Source: Aliarcobacter sp.
GTDB lineage: Bacteria > Campylobacterota > Campylobacteria > Campylobacterales > Arcobacteraceae
Direction: 5' to 3'
Length of the DNA stretch: 64,000 bases
Assembly (NCBI GenBank): GCA_028690445.1
Contig: JAQVBE010000014.1
Location: 1-64,000 of the forward strand
The position numbers were made by a program, and so were the translations under genes. This document shows, piece after piece, positions 57,930-64,000 of this stretch. The first letter of the stretch is position 1, and each line of letters opens with the position of its first letter. The notes beneath the pieces were generated by a model. That model ran no database searches. It saw nothing but the letters and a program-made list of their open reading frames with translations, and was not told where the DNA came from.

Positions 57930-58020
57930 ATACTTTATCTAAAATTTATCTACATTTTTGGCATTTTCGTTTATAATATATAAAAGATATATAAAAATAA
58001 ATAGTAACAAAGGTATAAAA

Positions 58021-58050
58021 TGGGATTAGGTGTCCCGTATGATCCTTTTT
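58021..58050 (+). terminator. Possible terminator after gmhA
   Basis: GGAT (58023-58026) and ATCC (58042-58045) enclose a loop, followed by TTTTTTT. The competing GGGA/TCCC pairing lies within. The stem is short, and it sits 92 bases after the gmhA stop. CCCGTAT here (58034-58040) recurs in the RNA candidate at 58279. Confidence 0.4.
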
Positions 58051-58250
58051 TTATTGTCTTAAAAATCCCATAAAATCGATATTAATCTCAAATAGTATTC
58101 ATTTCTGAAAATATTAAGTCCTTGAAAAGTCCTTGTTTTTTGTATTAAAAAATAGGTCTTGTTTTAAAGCAAAGAAAATATATTTTGTATAATTTTAGAA
58201 ATTAGAAACTTTTGAAAAAATAAGAATAGTATTGAAGAATATTAGAAGAA

Positions 58251-58370
58251 TAAAAATTAAGAGACGGGAGAGAAACTACCCGTATCTTTCCTGTGTCAGT
58301 ACCACCTTGCATAAAGCCAAAGGACACAAGGTATATGGAATCCCTTATTTCCACCTCTCTTATTTTATTA
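58251..58370 (+). ncRNA. Small structured RNA candidate
   Basis: An unusually GC-rich block in the gene-free stretch 57930-58367. Helices by eye: AAGAGA (58259-58264) with TCTCTT (58356-58361); ACGGG (58264-58268) with CCCGT (58279-58283); CCTGTGTC (58290-58297) with GACACAAGG (58323-58331, one bulged A); TGGAA (58336-58340) with TTCCA (58349-58353). Two alternatives compete: GGAGAG (58267-58272) with CCTCTC (58354-58359), and ACCTTG (58304-58309) with CAAGGT (58327-58332). I could not match it to SRP RNA, 6S RNA or a riboswitch. Strand is assumed. It ends next to the hepT remnant. Confidence 0.4.
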
Positions 58371-58670
58371 ATTGTTATGTTTACTTAAAATCTCAATTAT
58401 TATAGATTTAAAAGCTTTAAAATCTTCATCAAGTGTATCCCATAAAACTTTATTATCAACACCAAAATAATGATGTGTTAAAACATCTCTCATTTTAGCT
58501 ATTTCATTCCATGGGATATTTTTATATTAAGAAGTTACATCTTTAGGTAATTGTTTTACAGCTTCACCAATATTTTCAAAAGCTTTTGCAACAGCATAAA
58601 CTTTTTCTATATTTATACACTTTTTATGAATATCTTAAAGATATAATCTCCAGTCTCTATTTTGTACTAA
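58368..58670 (-). pseudogene. hepT: HepT-like (DUF86) toxin remnant
   Basis: The minus-strand reading directly after mntA gives a HepT/HEPN-family sequence: NRDWRLYL-stop-DIHKK, then a short stretch AKAFENIGEAVKQLPKDVTS-stop-YKNIPW, then NEIAKMRDVLTHHYFGVDNK and VLWDTLDEDF to a normal stop. The Rx4H catalytic motif RDVLTH and the HYFGVD segment remain. Two in-frame TAA codons (58635-58637 and 58527-58529 on the plus strand) interrupt it. About 15-20 residues seem missing after DIHKK, and no good start codon is seen. So the toxin is probably dead while its antitoxin gene remains open. Confidence 0.75.
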
Positions 58671-58963
58671 ACATATATTAAATCTTTTTGTACATAAGGC
58701 TTAATAGTATCTTTTAAAGTTGCTTCTCTTACTAAATCAACTTTTGATTGAAGAATTGTTTCTAAATAATGATTTAATTTTAGATATTGAAGCATTGAGA
58801 ATTTTTTATTACTATCAATTTCAAAAAGTATATCAATATCACTGCTCTTTTTATTTTCATTTCTCGCATAAGACCCAAAAAGAGCAATTTTATTTAAACC
58901 AAAAGTATCATGGAGGTATTGTTTATGATTTTTAAGATAGCTAATAATTTGTTCTTTATTCAT
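58667..58963 (-). CDS. mntA: MntA-type minimal nucleotidyltransferase antitoxin
   Basis: A 98-residue nucleotidyltransferase with the motif ALFGSYARNENKKSSDIDIL, that is GSYAR followed by two catalytic Asp in DID. MntA antitoxins of this family AMPylate the HepT toxin at its HYFG-like tyrosine. I start it at the ATG at 58963 rather than 58975 because GGAGGAAAT sits just upstream of the former. The stop TAG overlaps the reading frame of the decayed hepT. It is left as a solitary antitoxin, and may now be free of selection. Confidence 0.8.
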   Translation of the reverse strand: MNKEQIISYLKNHKQYLHDTFGLNKIALFGSYARNENKKSSDIDILFEIDSNKKFSMLQYLKLNHYLETILQSKVDLVREATLKDTIKPYVQKDLIYV

Positions 58964-58975
58964 TATTTCCTCCAT

Positions 58976-59210
58976 ATTTTATATTGTTTTGATTGTAACA
59001 AAAAATAGATTTATAAAGCTATTCTTTTAGATTTTATAAATATTAATTTTAAAACAATTATTTGAATTAATTTATATTTTTAAGTTAAAAATCTTATTTT
59101 TGAATTTTTATCACTACAATATAAGACATTTTTTATGAATAATATTCTTTATGCTACTTTTTTTATCAAAAAGTATTTTATTTACAAAGCCCATAAAACC
59201 CTATATACTA
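58976..59210. other. AT-rich intergenic stretch
   Basis: Between the mntA start and the hairpin I find no open frame with a ribosome site and no recognisable RNA gene. The sequence is extremely AT-rich, especially 59020-59110. It may carry the mntA promoter. Confidence 0.5.
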
Positions 59211-59318
59211 GCTCTATAAATATTTAGAGCTTGGCAAGCTACATATCTGCTTGGTAGATTTATCGCTCGATAAATTTGCTAAGCTCTAAGTATTTTAATT
59301 AGATATGTATCTTGCCAA
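59211..59318. repeat. Long imperfect palindrome / hairpin pair
   Basis: GCTCTA (59211-59216) pairs with TAGAGC (59225-59230). Directly after it, TTGGCAAG (59231-59238) pairs with CTTGCCAA (59311-59318), TACATATCT (59240-59248) with AGATATGTA (59301-59309), and a 17-bp arm (59249-59265) pairs with 59268-59284, counting G-T pairs, around a 2-base loop. The total is about 34 bp of stem. The TAGAGCTT arm can also pair with AGCTCTA (59282-59288). It could be a MITE-like remnant, a cruciform, or the upstream part of the RNA candidate that follows. Confidence 0.6.
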
Positions 59319-59423
59319 ATCTACATTCTAATTTTAAATACAAATCTCAAAATAAATTCAAATGTTAAATGTAAAAGTATGAAAGCCACTTAATTGTTGG
59401 AGAATATTTTTATGTCTAAATAA

Positions 59424-60132
59424 AGGAGTATTTCAGCAATCCTTTCTGTAAGTTGGCGACTACAAGAATTGCTAAAAAGTAATAACATCTTAACAAATAT
59501 CTAAATAAATTTCAAGCTTTTAATCCAAAAATTTTACAAAAAAAATCAACTTAAGTGTTGAGGATAAAGTATTGTCTAAAAACTATTTAAGCGGTAGAGT
59601 ATAAGGACTGCACAGTAAGGTGAAACCCTGCAATAAAATTAAATACTTATATGAGGTGAGAATGAACTCACTGGAAATAATCATAGCCAAATAAGAGACC
59701 AAATCAGCAAGGTGTGAGGAAGGAAGTGTATGTGGTACGATTCACCTTGGAGATGCCCGTTCTACTATTTTTATAGTAGCAAGAATACTCCTATAGATTT
59801 ACCAGTTAAGATATAAAACAGAGGTTTTTAAATAAATAATAAATATTTATACTGGATTTTATTAAAGATATAGGTTACTAGATAAGGGGAGCCGTCTAGT
59901 GTAATTGTGTTGTAGATTAAAAGCTGTTCAATAATCTACTAATAGTCGTAGCGTAGTGTCCTGCAAAAGCCGAGTCATTTGCACATTATAGACTAACTTG
60001 TCCTGAACTATTTTGTTAAATCCAAAGTAGTCCAAGGGCAAGTTGTCTCTGCTTCGGAGCCATTCCCTACCAAATCATTTGAGCTTAGCCAAAGGCAAAC
60101 GGAAAGATTAAATCAGAAGAGAGGAGACAACT
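59424..60132 (+). ncRNA. Large, highly structured non-coding RNA candidate (about 0.7 kb)
   Basis: This gene-free block has G+C of about 43-48% in parts, against near 10% just upstream, and lacks open frames. Perfect complementary arms found by eye include 59424-59432/59784-59792 (9 bp, spanning 360 bases); 59567-59573/59642-59648; 59656-59660/59667-59671; 59708-59714/59743-59749; 59762-59768/59773-59779; 59877-59882/59895-59900; 59912-59919/59932-59939; 59962-59967/59978-59983; 59995-60004/60035-60044 (one G-T); and 60041-60049/60124-60132 (shares 4 bases with the previous one). This nested, multi-branch layout is typical of large ornate RNAs such as GOLLD or ROOL; I cannot assign it to either. 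Purine-rich loops favour the plus strand. Confidence 0.5.
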
Positions 60133-60177
60133 GAGACAAAAAAGGTGGAAAAGATTTATCAATTAATTCAAATAAAA

Positions 60178-60205
60178 TCTAGAAATAGATATACTTTTTT
60201 CTAGA
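60178..60205 (-). terminator. Possible minus-strand terminator
   Basis: On the minus strand TCTAGAAA, a 12-base loop and TTTCTAGA are followed by TTTTATTT. This could end transcripts from the araC-GNAT genes, although it lies 160 bases past the GNAT stop. A second low-GC hairpin, TTTTTCG/CGAAAAA, is at 60248-60270 without a T run outside it. Confidence 0.4.
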
Positions 60206-60364
60206 AAATATAATTAAGGAATTTTCATACGATAAATAAGAAATGTATTTTTCGTTTAGTAGGCGAAAAACCTAAATAGAGTTTCTGTATATAAAATCAA
60301 AGTATTAAAATTTGTTATATTTTTGAATATTTTTAAAAGTTATTTTTTGTAAATTTTATTTTCA

Positions 60365-60889
60365 TTATAAACTTTTACAATATCCTTTTACTTCAAACCC
60401 ATAATTTCTAAAATCAATATCTTCAAATCTGTGAAATCCTTCTTTTTCATAGATTTTAGTAGCCTCTTTCATTGAATCTAAAGTATGTAAAAATATCTTT
60501 TCTTTTTTATCTTTTTTTGCATGATTTATACAAGCTTGAACTAAAGCTTGTCCTATTCCTAAACCTCTAAAATTATCATTAACAGCTAAATATCTAACAG
60601 CAGAAGTTCTACCACTATTAATTTTTAATTTAAGCCCATACTCTTTTAAATCTGAGCAATAAAAAATTCCACCTAGAACTCTGTTTTTATCATTAATGGC
60701 TACATAAATATTACAACAAGGTTTTTTCAAATATTTTTTTAAATCTTTTAATTTTAATAAATATTTATTTCTAATTGTATGTGGAAATAAAAAATTTTGT
60801 CTTGTATAGCTTTTGAAATATACTTTTACTAATATTTTTGATAATTGGTTTTGCTCATAAGGCTTTATTTTTTTGATTGTATATTTAAT
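60365..60889 (-). CDS. GNAT acetyltransferase, probably starting at AUU
   Basis: A cytoplasmic N-acetyltransferase of unknown substrate. The acetyl-CoA loop is RGLGIGQALVQACI; the domain continues through VRYLAVND to IYEKEGFHRFEDI. Starting at the TTG at 60730 would cut off the first GNAT strand and helix. The open frame continues upstream to 60898 and encodes TIKKIKPYEQNQLSKILVKV, a good GNAT N-terminus, but with no ATG, GTG or TTG there. AAGGA at 60900-60896 lies 6 bases before an ATT at 60889, the likely start, giving 174 residues. The frame begins at the stop of the AraC gene, so the two are coupled. Confidence 0.7.
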   Translation of the reverse strand: MKYTIKKIKPYEQNQLSKILVKVYFKSYTRQNFLFPHTIRNKYLLKLKDLKKYLKKPCCNIYVAINDKNRVLGGIFYCSDLKEYGLKLKINSGRTSAVRYLAVNDNFRGLGIGQALVQACINHAKKDKKEKIFLHTLDSMKEATKIYEKEGFHRFEDIDFRNYGFEVKGYCKSL

Positions 60890-60898
60890 TTTTGATCC

Positions 60899-61783
60899 TT
60901 ATGTATATTGAATAGGTAAATAAAAAGTTGCCTCAAACTCATTATTTTCATCAAATATTGGATTTTTATGAAATATAGCAAAGGAAGGCTTAGTATTAGT
61001 TTCAAATCCACTTTTTGGAAGCCATTCATGATAAGCCCATCTAATAACTGGCAATACTCCTCCTAATTTTCCACTAATTTCAAACGTTGCATACAAACCT
61101 TTTTCAATATTTAAAGTTAAAAGATTTGATTCTATCTCTTTATCTAAATTTTTTGGCACAATAGCTGCTGTATAAAAACAATCTTTGGGATGAGTGATAA
61201 CTGGATTATCATGAAAAATACCAATTTGAAGATAATCATCTATATTATGAGTATATGCCCATGCTTGGATTTTTTTCCAATTATTTGCACCTTCACTGTA
61301 ACTATAACCTTTTACTAAAATATAATAAGCTTTTAGTTCTTCTGTTTTTACAATTTTAGGTTCTAATTTTGTATAATCTAATTTATCACTTAAATCTAAA
61401 GATGTACTTTTTAATATTTCATCTGAATATTTTATATATCCACCTTTTCTCCACTCTTTAGGTGTTTGATTAAATTTATTTTTAAAAGCAGTAATAAAAG
61501 ATGTTTGAGAACTATATCCACAAGAATTTGCAATTTCCGTTATAGTTGAGCGAATATTTGTAAGAAGCAAATTTGAAGCTTTTTGAAGTCTAATTGATTT
61601 AATAGTTTCATAAATATTTGTATCAAATTGCTCTTTAAATACTTTTTGTAAGTGAAATCTATCAACTTCTAGCTCATTTGCCAAATAGTCAATATTTATA
61701 TCTGTATCAATATATTTATTTATATGTTCTAATACTTTGAAAGCTAATTTTTGATGTCTATTGAAAGTTTCTTTTTTCCTCAT
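60899..61783 (-). CDS. AraC-family regulator with GyrI-like effector domain
   Basis: A 294-residue transcription factor. Residues 10-110 hold two helix-turn-helix motifs (DYLANELEVDRFHLQKVFKEQF and EIANSCGYSSQTSFITAFKN, then FNQTPKEWR). The C-terminal half (about 135-294) is a GyrI/AraC effector-binding domain that may bind small amphipathic ligands (ESNLLTLNIEKGLYATFEISG). I use ATG at 61783; a TTG at 61798 is also possible. It is divergent from metY (118 bases between starts) and followed by the GNAT gene, which it may regulate together with itself. Confidence 0.88.
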   Translation of the reverse strand: MRKKETFNRHQKLAFKVLEHINKYIDTDINIDYLANELEVDRFHLQKVFKEQFDTNIYETIKSIRLQKASNLLLTNIRSTITEIANSCGYSSQTSFITAFKNKFNQTPKEWRKGGYIKYSDEILKSTSLDLSDKLDYTKLEPKIVKTEELKAYYILVKGYSYSEGANNWKKIQAWAYTHNIDDYLQIGIFHDNPVITHPKDCFYTAAIVPKNLDKEIESNLLTLNIEKGLYATFEISGKLGGVLPVIRWAYHEWLPKSGFETNTKPSFAIFHKNPIFDENNEFEATFYLPIQYT

Positions 61784-61873
61784 AATCAATTTTACCAAAT
61801 ATTACATATATTTTGCACAAAAATAAATAGTTTTTTAATCATTTTATATAAAGAATTTATTTTTTTTAACCAT

Positions 61874-61879
61874 TATAAT
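61874..61879 (+). promoter_or_regulatory. Likely -10 box for metY
   Basis: TATAAT stands 22 bases before the metY ATG, after a T-rich tract (61860-61867) that resembles the Campylobacterota -16/-35 region. AAAGGAG (61889-61895) is the ribosome site. The promoter faces the araC gene across a short shared gap. Confidence 0.6.
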
Positions 61880-61901
61880 TCGAGAAAAAAAGGAGTGTCA
61901 A

Positions 61902-63206
61902 ATGAAACAAGATACATTAGCAATTCATTCAGAGTATAAAAAAGATACTCAAAGAACAATGAATATTCCAATTTATATGACAACTGCATTTGATTTTGGA
62001 ACAACTGAATTTGCAGCTAGTAGTTTTAGATTAGAACAAGGTACTGATAATGTTTATTCAAGAGTTGGAAATCCAACAAATGCAATTTTAGAAAGAAGAA
62101 TTGCACAAATAGAAGGAGGAAGTGGCGCATTAGCACTTGCAAGTGGAATGAGTGCTATATTTTATTCTATTTTGAATATTGCACAAGCTGGAGATAATAT
62201 TATTGCATCAAATCAACTATATGGTGGAACAATAACTTTATTTTCTCAAACATTAAAAAAATTAGGAATTGAAGCTAGATTTTTTGATATTGATAAAACA
62301 GAAGATATAGAAAAACTAATTGATGAAAATAGTAAGTGTATATTTTTTGAAACAATATCAAATCCAAGTATAGATTTACCAGATTTTGAAAAGATTATTA
62401 ATATTGCAAATAAATATAATCTTTTAACTATTGTAGATAATACAGTTGCAACGCCTATCTTATGTCAACCATTGCTTTTAGGAGTAGATATTGTTGTTCA
62501 TAGTGCAAGTAAATATATTACAGGACAAGGAACGGCAATTGGTGGTTTAATAATAGAAAGAAATAACCTAGTTGGAAAAATTAAAAATAATGATAGATAT
62601 AAACATTTTAATGAGCCAGAGCCTAGTTATCAAGGGTTAGTTTTTTCTGATTGTGGAGCAACTTCTATATTATTTACATTTAGAGCTAGAATGATTTTAT
62701 TAAGAGATACAGGATCTAGTCTTAGTCCATTTAATGCTTGGATATTTATACAAGGATTAGAAACATTAAGTCTTAGAATTCAAAAGCATTCTTTAAATAC
62801 ACTAAAAATTGCACAGTGGTTAGAAAAACAAGATATTGTAAAAAAAGTTAATTATCCACTGTTAGAATCAAATAAAAACTATGATTTAGCGAAGAAATAT
62901 TTAAATGAATTTGCTAGTGGATTAGTGAGTTTTGAGGTAAAAGATTATGAAACTGCAAAATCAATTTTAGACAATGTAAAGATATTCTCAATAGTTGCAA
63001 ATATTGGTGATAGTAAATCAATTATCAATCATTCTGCTTCAACAACTCATCAGCAATTATCAGCAGATGAATTAAAAAAAGCAGGAGTTTCTCAAGAACT
63101 TATTAGACTAAGTATTGGAATTGAAAATGTTAATGATTTAATTAATGATTTAGAACAAGCATTTGAAAATACTTTAAATAATAAGGATTTATCATATTGT
63201 ATTTAA
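61902..63206 (+). CDS. metY: O-acetylhomoserine sulfhydrylase (MetY-type)
   Basis: A 434-residue PLP enzyme of the Cys/Met metabolism family, making homocysteine (or related thiols) from O-acetylhomoserine and sulfide. It has YSRVGNPTNAILERRIAQIEGG, ALASGMSAIFYSIL, the PLP Asp in TIVDNTVATP, and the Schiff-base Lys in VVHSASKYITGQGTAIGG. Length and the closing RLSIGIENVNDLINDL match MetY rather than MetB. The ATG has AAAGGAG upstream. The stop overlaps the LysE gene by 10 bases. Confidence 0.92.
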   Translation: MKQDTLAIHSEYKKDTQRTMNIPIYMTTAFDFGTTEFAASSFRLEQGTDNVYSRVGNPTNAILERRIAQIEGGSGALALASGMSAIFYSILNIAQAGDNIIASNQLYGGTITLFSQTLKKLGIEARFFDIDKTEDIEKLIDENSKCIFFETISNPSIDLPDFEKIINIANKYNLLTIVDNTVATPILCQPLLLGVDIVVHSASKYITGQGTAIGGLIIERNNLVGKIKNNDRYKHFNEPEPSYQGLVFSDCGATSILFTFRARMILLRDTGSSLSPFNAWIFIQGLETLSLRIQKHSLNTLKIAQWLEKQDIVKKVNYPLLESNKNYDLAKKYLNEFASGLVSFEVKDYETAKSILDNVKIFSIVANIGDSKSIINHSASTTHQQLSADELKKAGVSQELIRLSIGIENVNDLINDLEQAFENTLNNKDLSYCI

Positions 63207-63811
63207 CAGAACTTTTTTTAATTGCTTCAACTATACAAATAGCTTTAATGTCACCTGGACCTGATTTTATGGTGACATTGAGACAAACAATAAACTATGG
63301 TAAAAAATATGCCTATTTTTCTAGTTTAGGTATTGGTGCTGCTATTTTAGTTCATGTGGCATACACACTACTTGGTGTTGGATTTATTTTAAAACAATTT
63401 CCATATTTTCTGGACATAGTTAGAATTTTAGGGGCTTTATACTTAATCTATTTAGGATATGGAAGTTTTAGAAGTAACTCTTCTAAAATAAAAATAAAGA
63501 GTGAAAAAATAGTTAATTATAGTTATAAAAAATCTTTTTTTGTAGGATTTATAACTGACCTTTTAAATCCAAAAGCAACACTATTCTTTTTATCAATTTT
63601 TACTGCAATTGTAAGTGTTGATACACCCATGTATATTCAAAGTTTATATGGTTTGTATTGTGTATTAGCAAATATCTTTTGGTATATGTTTGTAGCGAAT
63701 ATTTTATCAAGAAAAAAGAATTTAGATTTATTTAATAAACATCAAAACATCATAGAAAAAGTTATAGGGATAATTCTTGTATTACTTGGAATTAAACTAA
63801 TTTTTTCATAA
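63197..63811 (+). CDS. LysE/RhtB family amino-acid exporter
   Basis: A 204-residue inner-membrane protein with about five or six helices. SPGPDFMVTLRQTINYGKKYAYFSSLGIG near the N-terminus and DLLNPKATLFFLSIF in the middle are family signatures. The start is TTG at 63197, with AAGGA about 9 bases upstream inside the metY end; the overlap suggests coupling. By position it may export homoserine, methionine or a related amino acid, but the substrate cannot be read from sequence. Confidence 0.9.
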   Translation: MYLTELFLIASTIQIALMSPGPDFMVTLRQTINYGKKYAYFSSLGIGAAILVHVAYTLLGVGFILKQFPYFLDIVRILGALYLIYLGYGSFRSNSSKIKIKSEKIVNYSYKKSFFVGFITDLLNPKATLFFLSIFTAIVSVDTPMYIQSLYGLYCVLANIFWYMFVANILSRKKNLDLFNKHQNIIEKVIGIILVLLGIKLIFS

Positions 63812-63836
63812 AAAAATAAAAATAAGGAATTAAAAA

Positions 63837-64000
63837 ATGAATACACAAAAAGAAGTTTATTTATGTTCAATATCAAATATTGAAAGTGGAACTTGCGCAG
63901 AAGATTGTAAATTTTGTACTCAAAGTACAAAAAATGACATAGATATAGATAGATATAAAAGAAAATATATAAGTGATATTGTAAAGGAAGCACAAATTGC
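63837..64000 (+). CDS. bioB: Biotin synthase, N-terminal part (cut by window edge)
   Basis: The first 54 codons read MNTQKEVYLCSISNIESGTC and then AEDCKFCTQSTKND, the BioB N-terminus with the radical-SAM CxxxCxxC cluster motif (CAEDCKFC). BioB inserts sulfur into dethiobiotin. AAGGAA lies 8 bases upstream of the ATG, 25 bases after the LysE gene. The rest is outside the window. Confidence 0.9.
   Translation, partial: MNTQKEVYLCSISNIESGTCAEDCKFCTQSTKNDIDIDRYKRKYISDIVKEAQI

Noticed and set aside
58720..58935. 71-codon plus-strand frame
   Set aside because: It lies antisense inside mntA and has no ribosome site or family.
59875..59945. Group II intron domain V/VI
   Set aside because: GGGGAGCCG recalls the domain V start, but the matching 3' strand, the 34-base hairpin form, a GUGYG 5' end and a reverse transcriptase are all missing.
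59424..60132. rnpB, tmRNA, tRNA cluster or rRNA fragment
   Set aside because: I looked for the RNase P GAGGAAAGTCC core, the tmRNA tag frame and 3' acceptor, and tRNA T-loops, and found none.
57930..60364. Prophage or insertion sequence
   Set aside because: No integrase, transposase or phage gene, and no terminal repeats with a target duplication, could be found.
60365..60730. Short 121-residue GNAT starting at TTG 60730
   Set aside because: It would lack the first strand and helix of the fold, and no Shine-Dalgarno site precedes it; the upstream frame encodes a proper N-terminus.

Overview
The window is AT-rich DNA from a Campylobacterota bacterium, most likely an Arcobacter-type species (Arcobacter sensu lato). 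I infer this from the base composition, the glyA-lysS-cvpA gene order, the housekeeping protein sequences and the His-kinase style with an H-box of the form HQWRQPLS. No rRNA, tRNA, prophage or CRISPR array was recognised.

Layout. 1-4551 (minus strand): an orphan sensor kinase, then cvpA, lysS and the 5' end of glyA. 4659-12479 (mostly plus): ispG-dnaB, a lone pseudopilin, a convergent exported ATP-dependent DNA ligase, apt, trpB, a DedA protein and leucyl aminopeptidase. 12728-38884: one 26-kb gene for a giant RTX adhesin of 8,718 residues with about 70 composite calcium-binding modules of about 100 residues each, followed by a Thr/Ser/Ala repeat block and a C-terminal secretion region. A strong terminator follows it. 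38939-39760: an FkbM methyltransferase gene broken by two TAA codons, both at positions where CAA (Gln) is expected.

39819-57929 is a tightly packed plus-strand gene train. It holds a TPR-glycosyltransferase; a type I secretion ABC transporter with a degenerate C39 domain; an HlyD-type adaptor; a two-helix periplasmic sensor-like protein; a MotA/TolQ-like channel with its MotB/TolR-like partner; a TolC-like outer membrane protein with C-terminal SPOR-like domains; a LapD-like protein with degenerate GGDEF and EAL domains; a lipoprotein; a Sel1-repeat protein; and the four ADP-heptose genes gmhB, hldD, hldE and gmhA. My reading is one surface-adhesin system: export (ABC-HlyD-TolC), an ion-driven energiser anchored to the envelope, c-di-GMP-type control without a recognisable LapG protease, and possibly sugar modification of the adhesin. 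That integration is inference from gene order.

57930-60364 is almost gene-free. It contains a decayed mntA-hepT toxin-antitoxin pair, a small structured-RNA candidate, a long near-perfect hairpin, and an island of about 0.7 kb of higher G+C that folds into many helices and looks like a large ornate non-coding RNA. 60365-61783 (minus) encodes an AraC/GyrI-like regulator and a GNAT acetyltransferase that probably starts at AUU. 61902 to the end (plus) encodes MetY, a LysE-type exporter and the start of BioB.

The strongest candidates for undescribed biology are the adhesin locus with its Mot/Tol-like module and the large RNA candidate at about 59424-60132.
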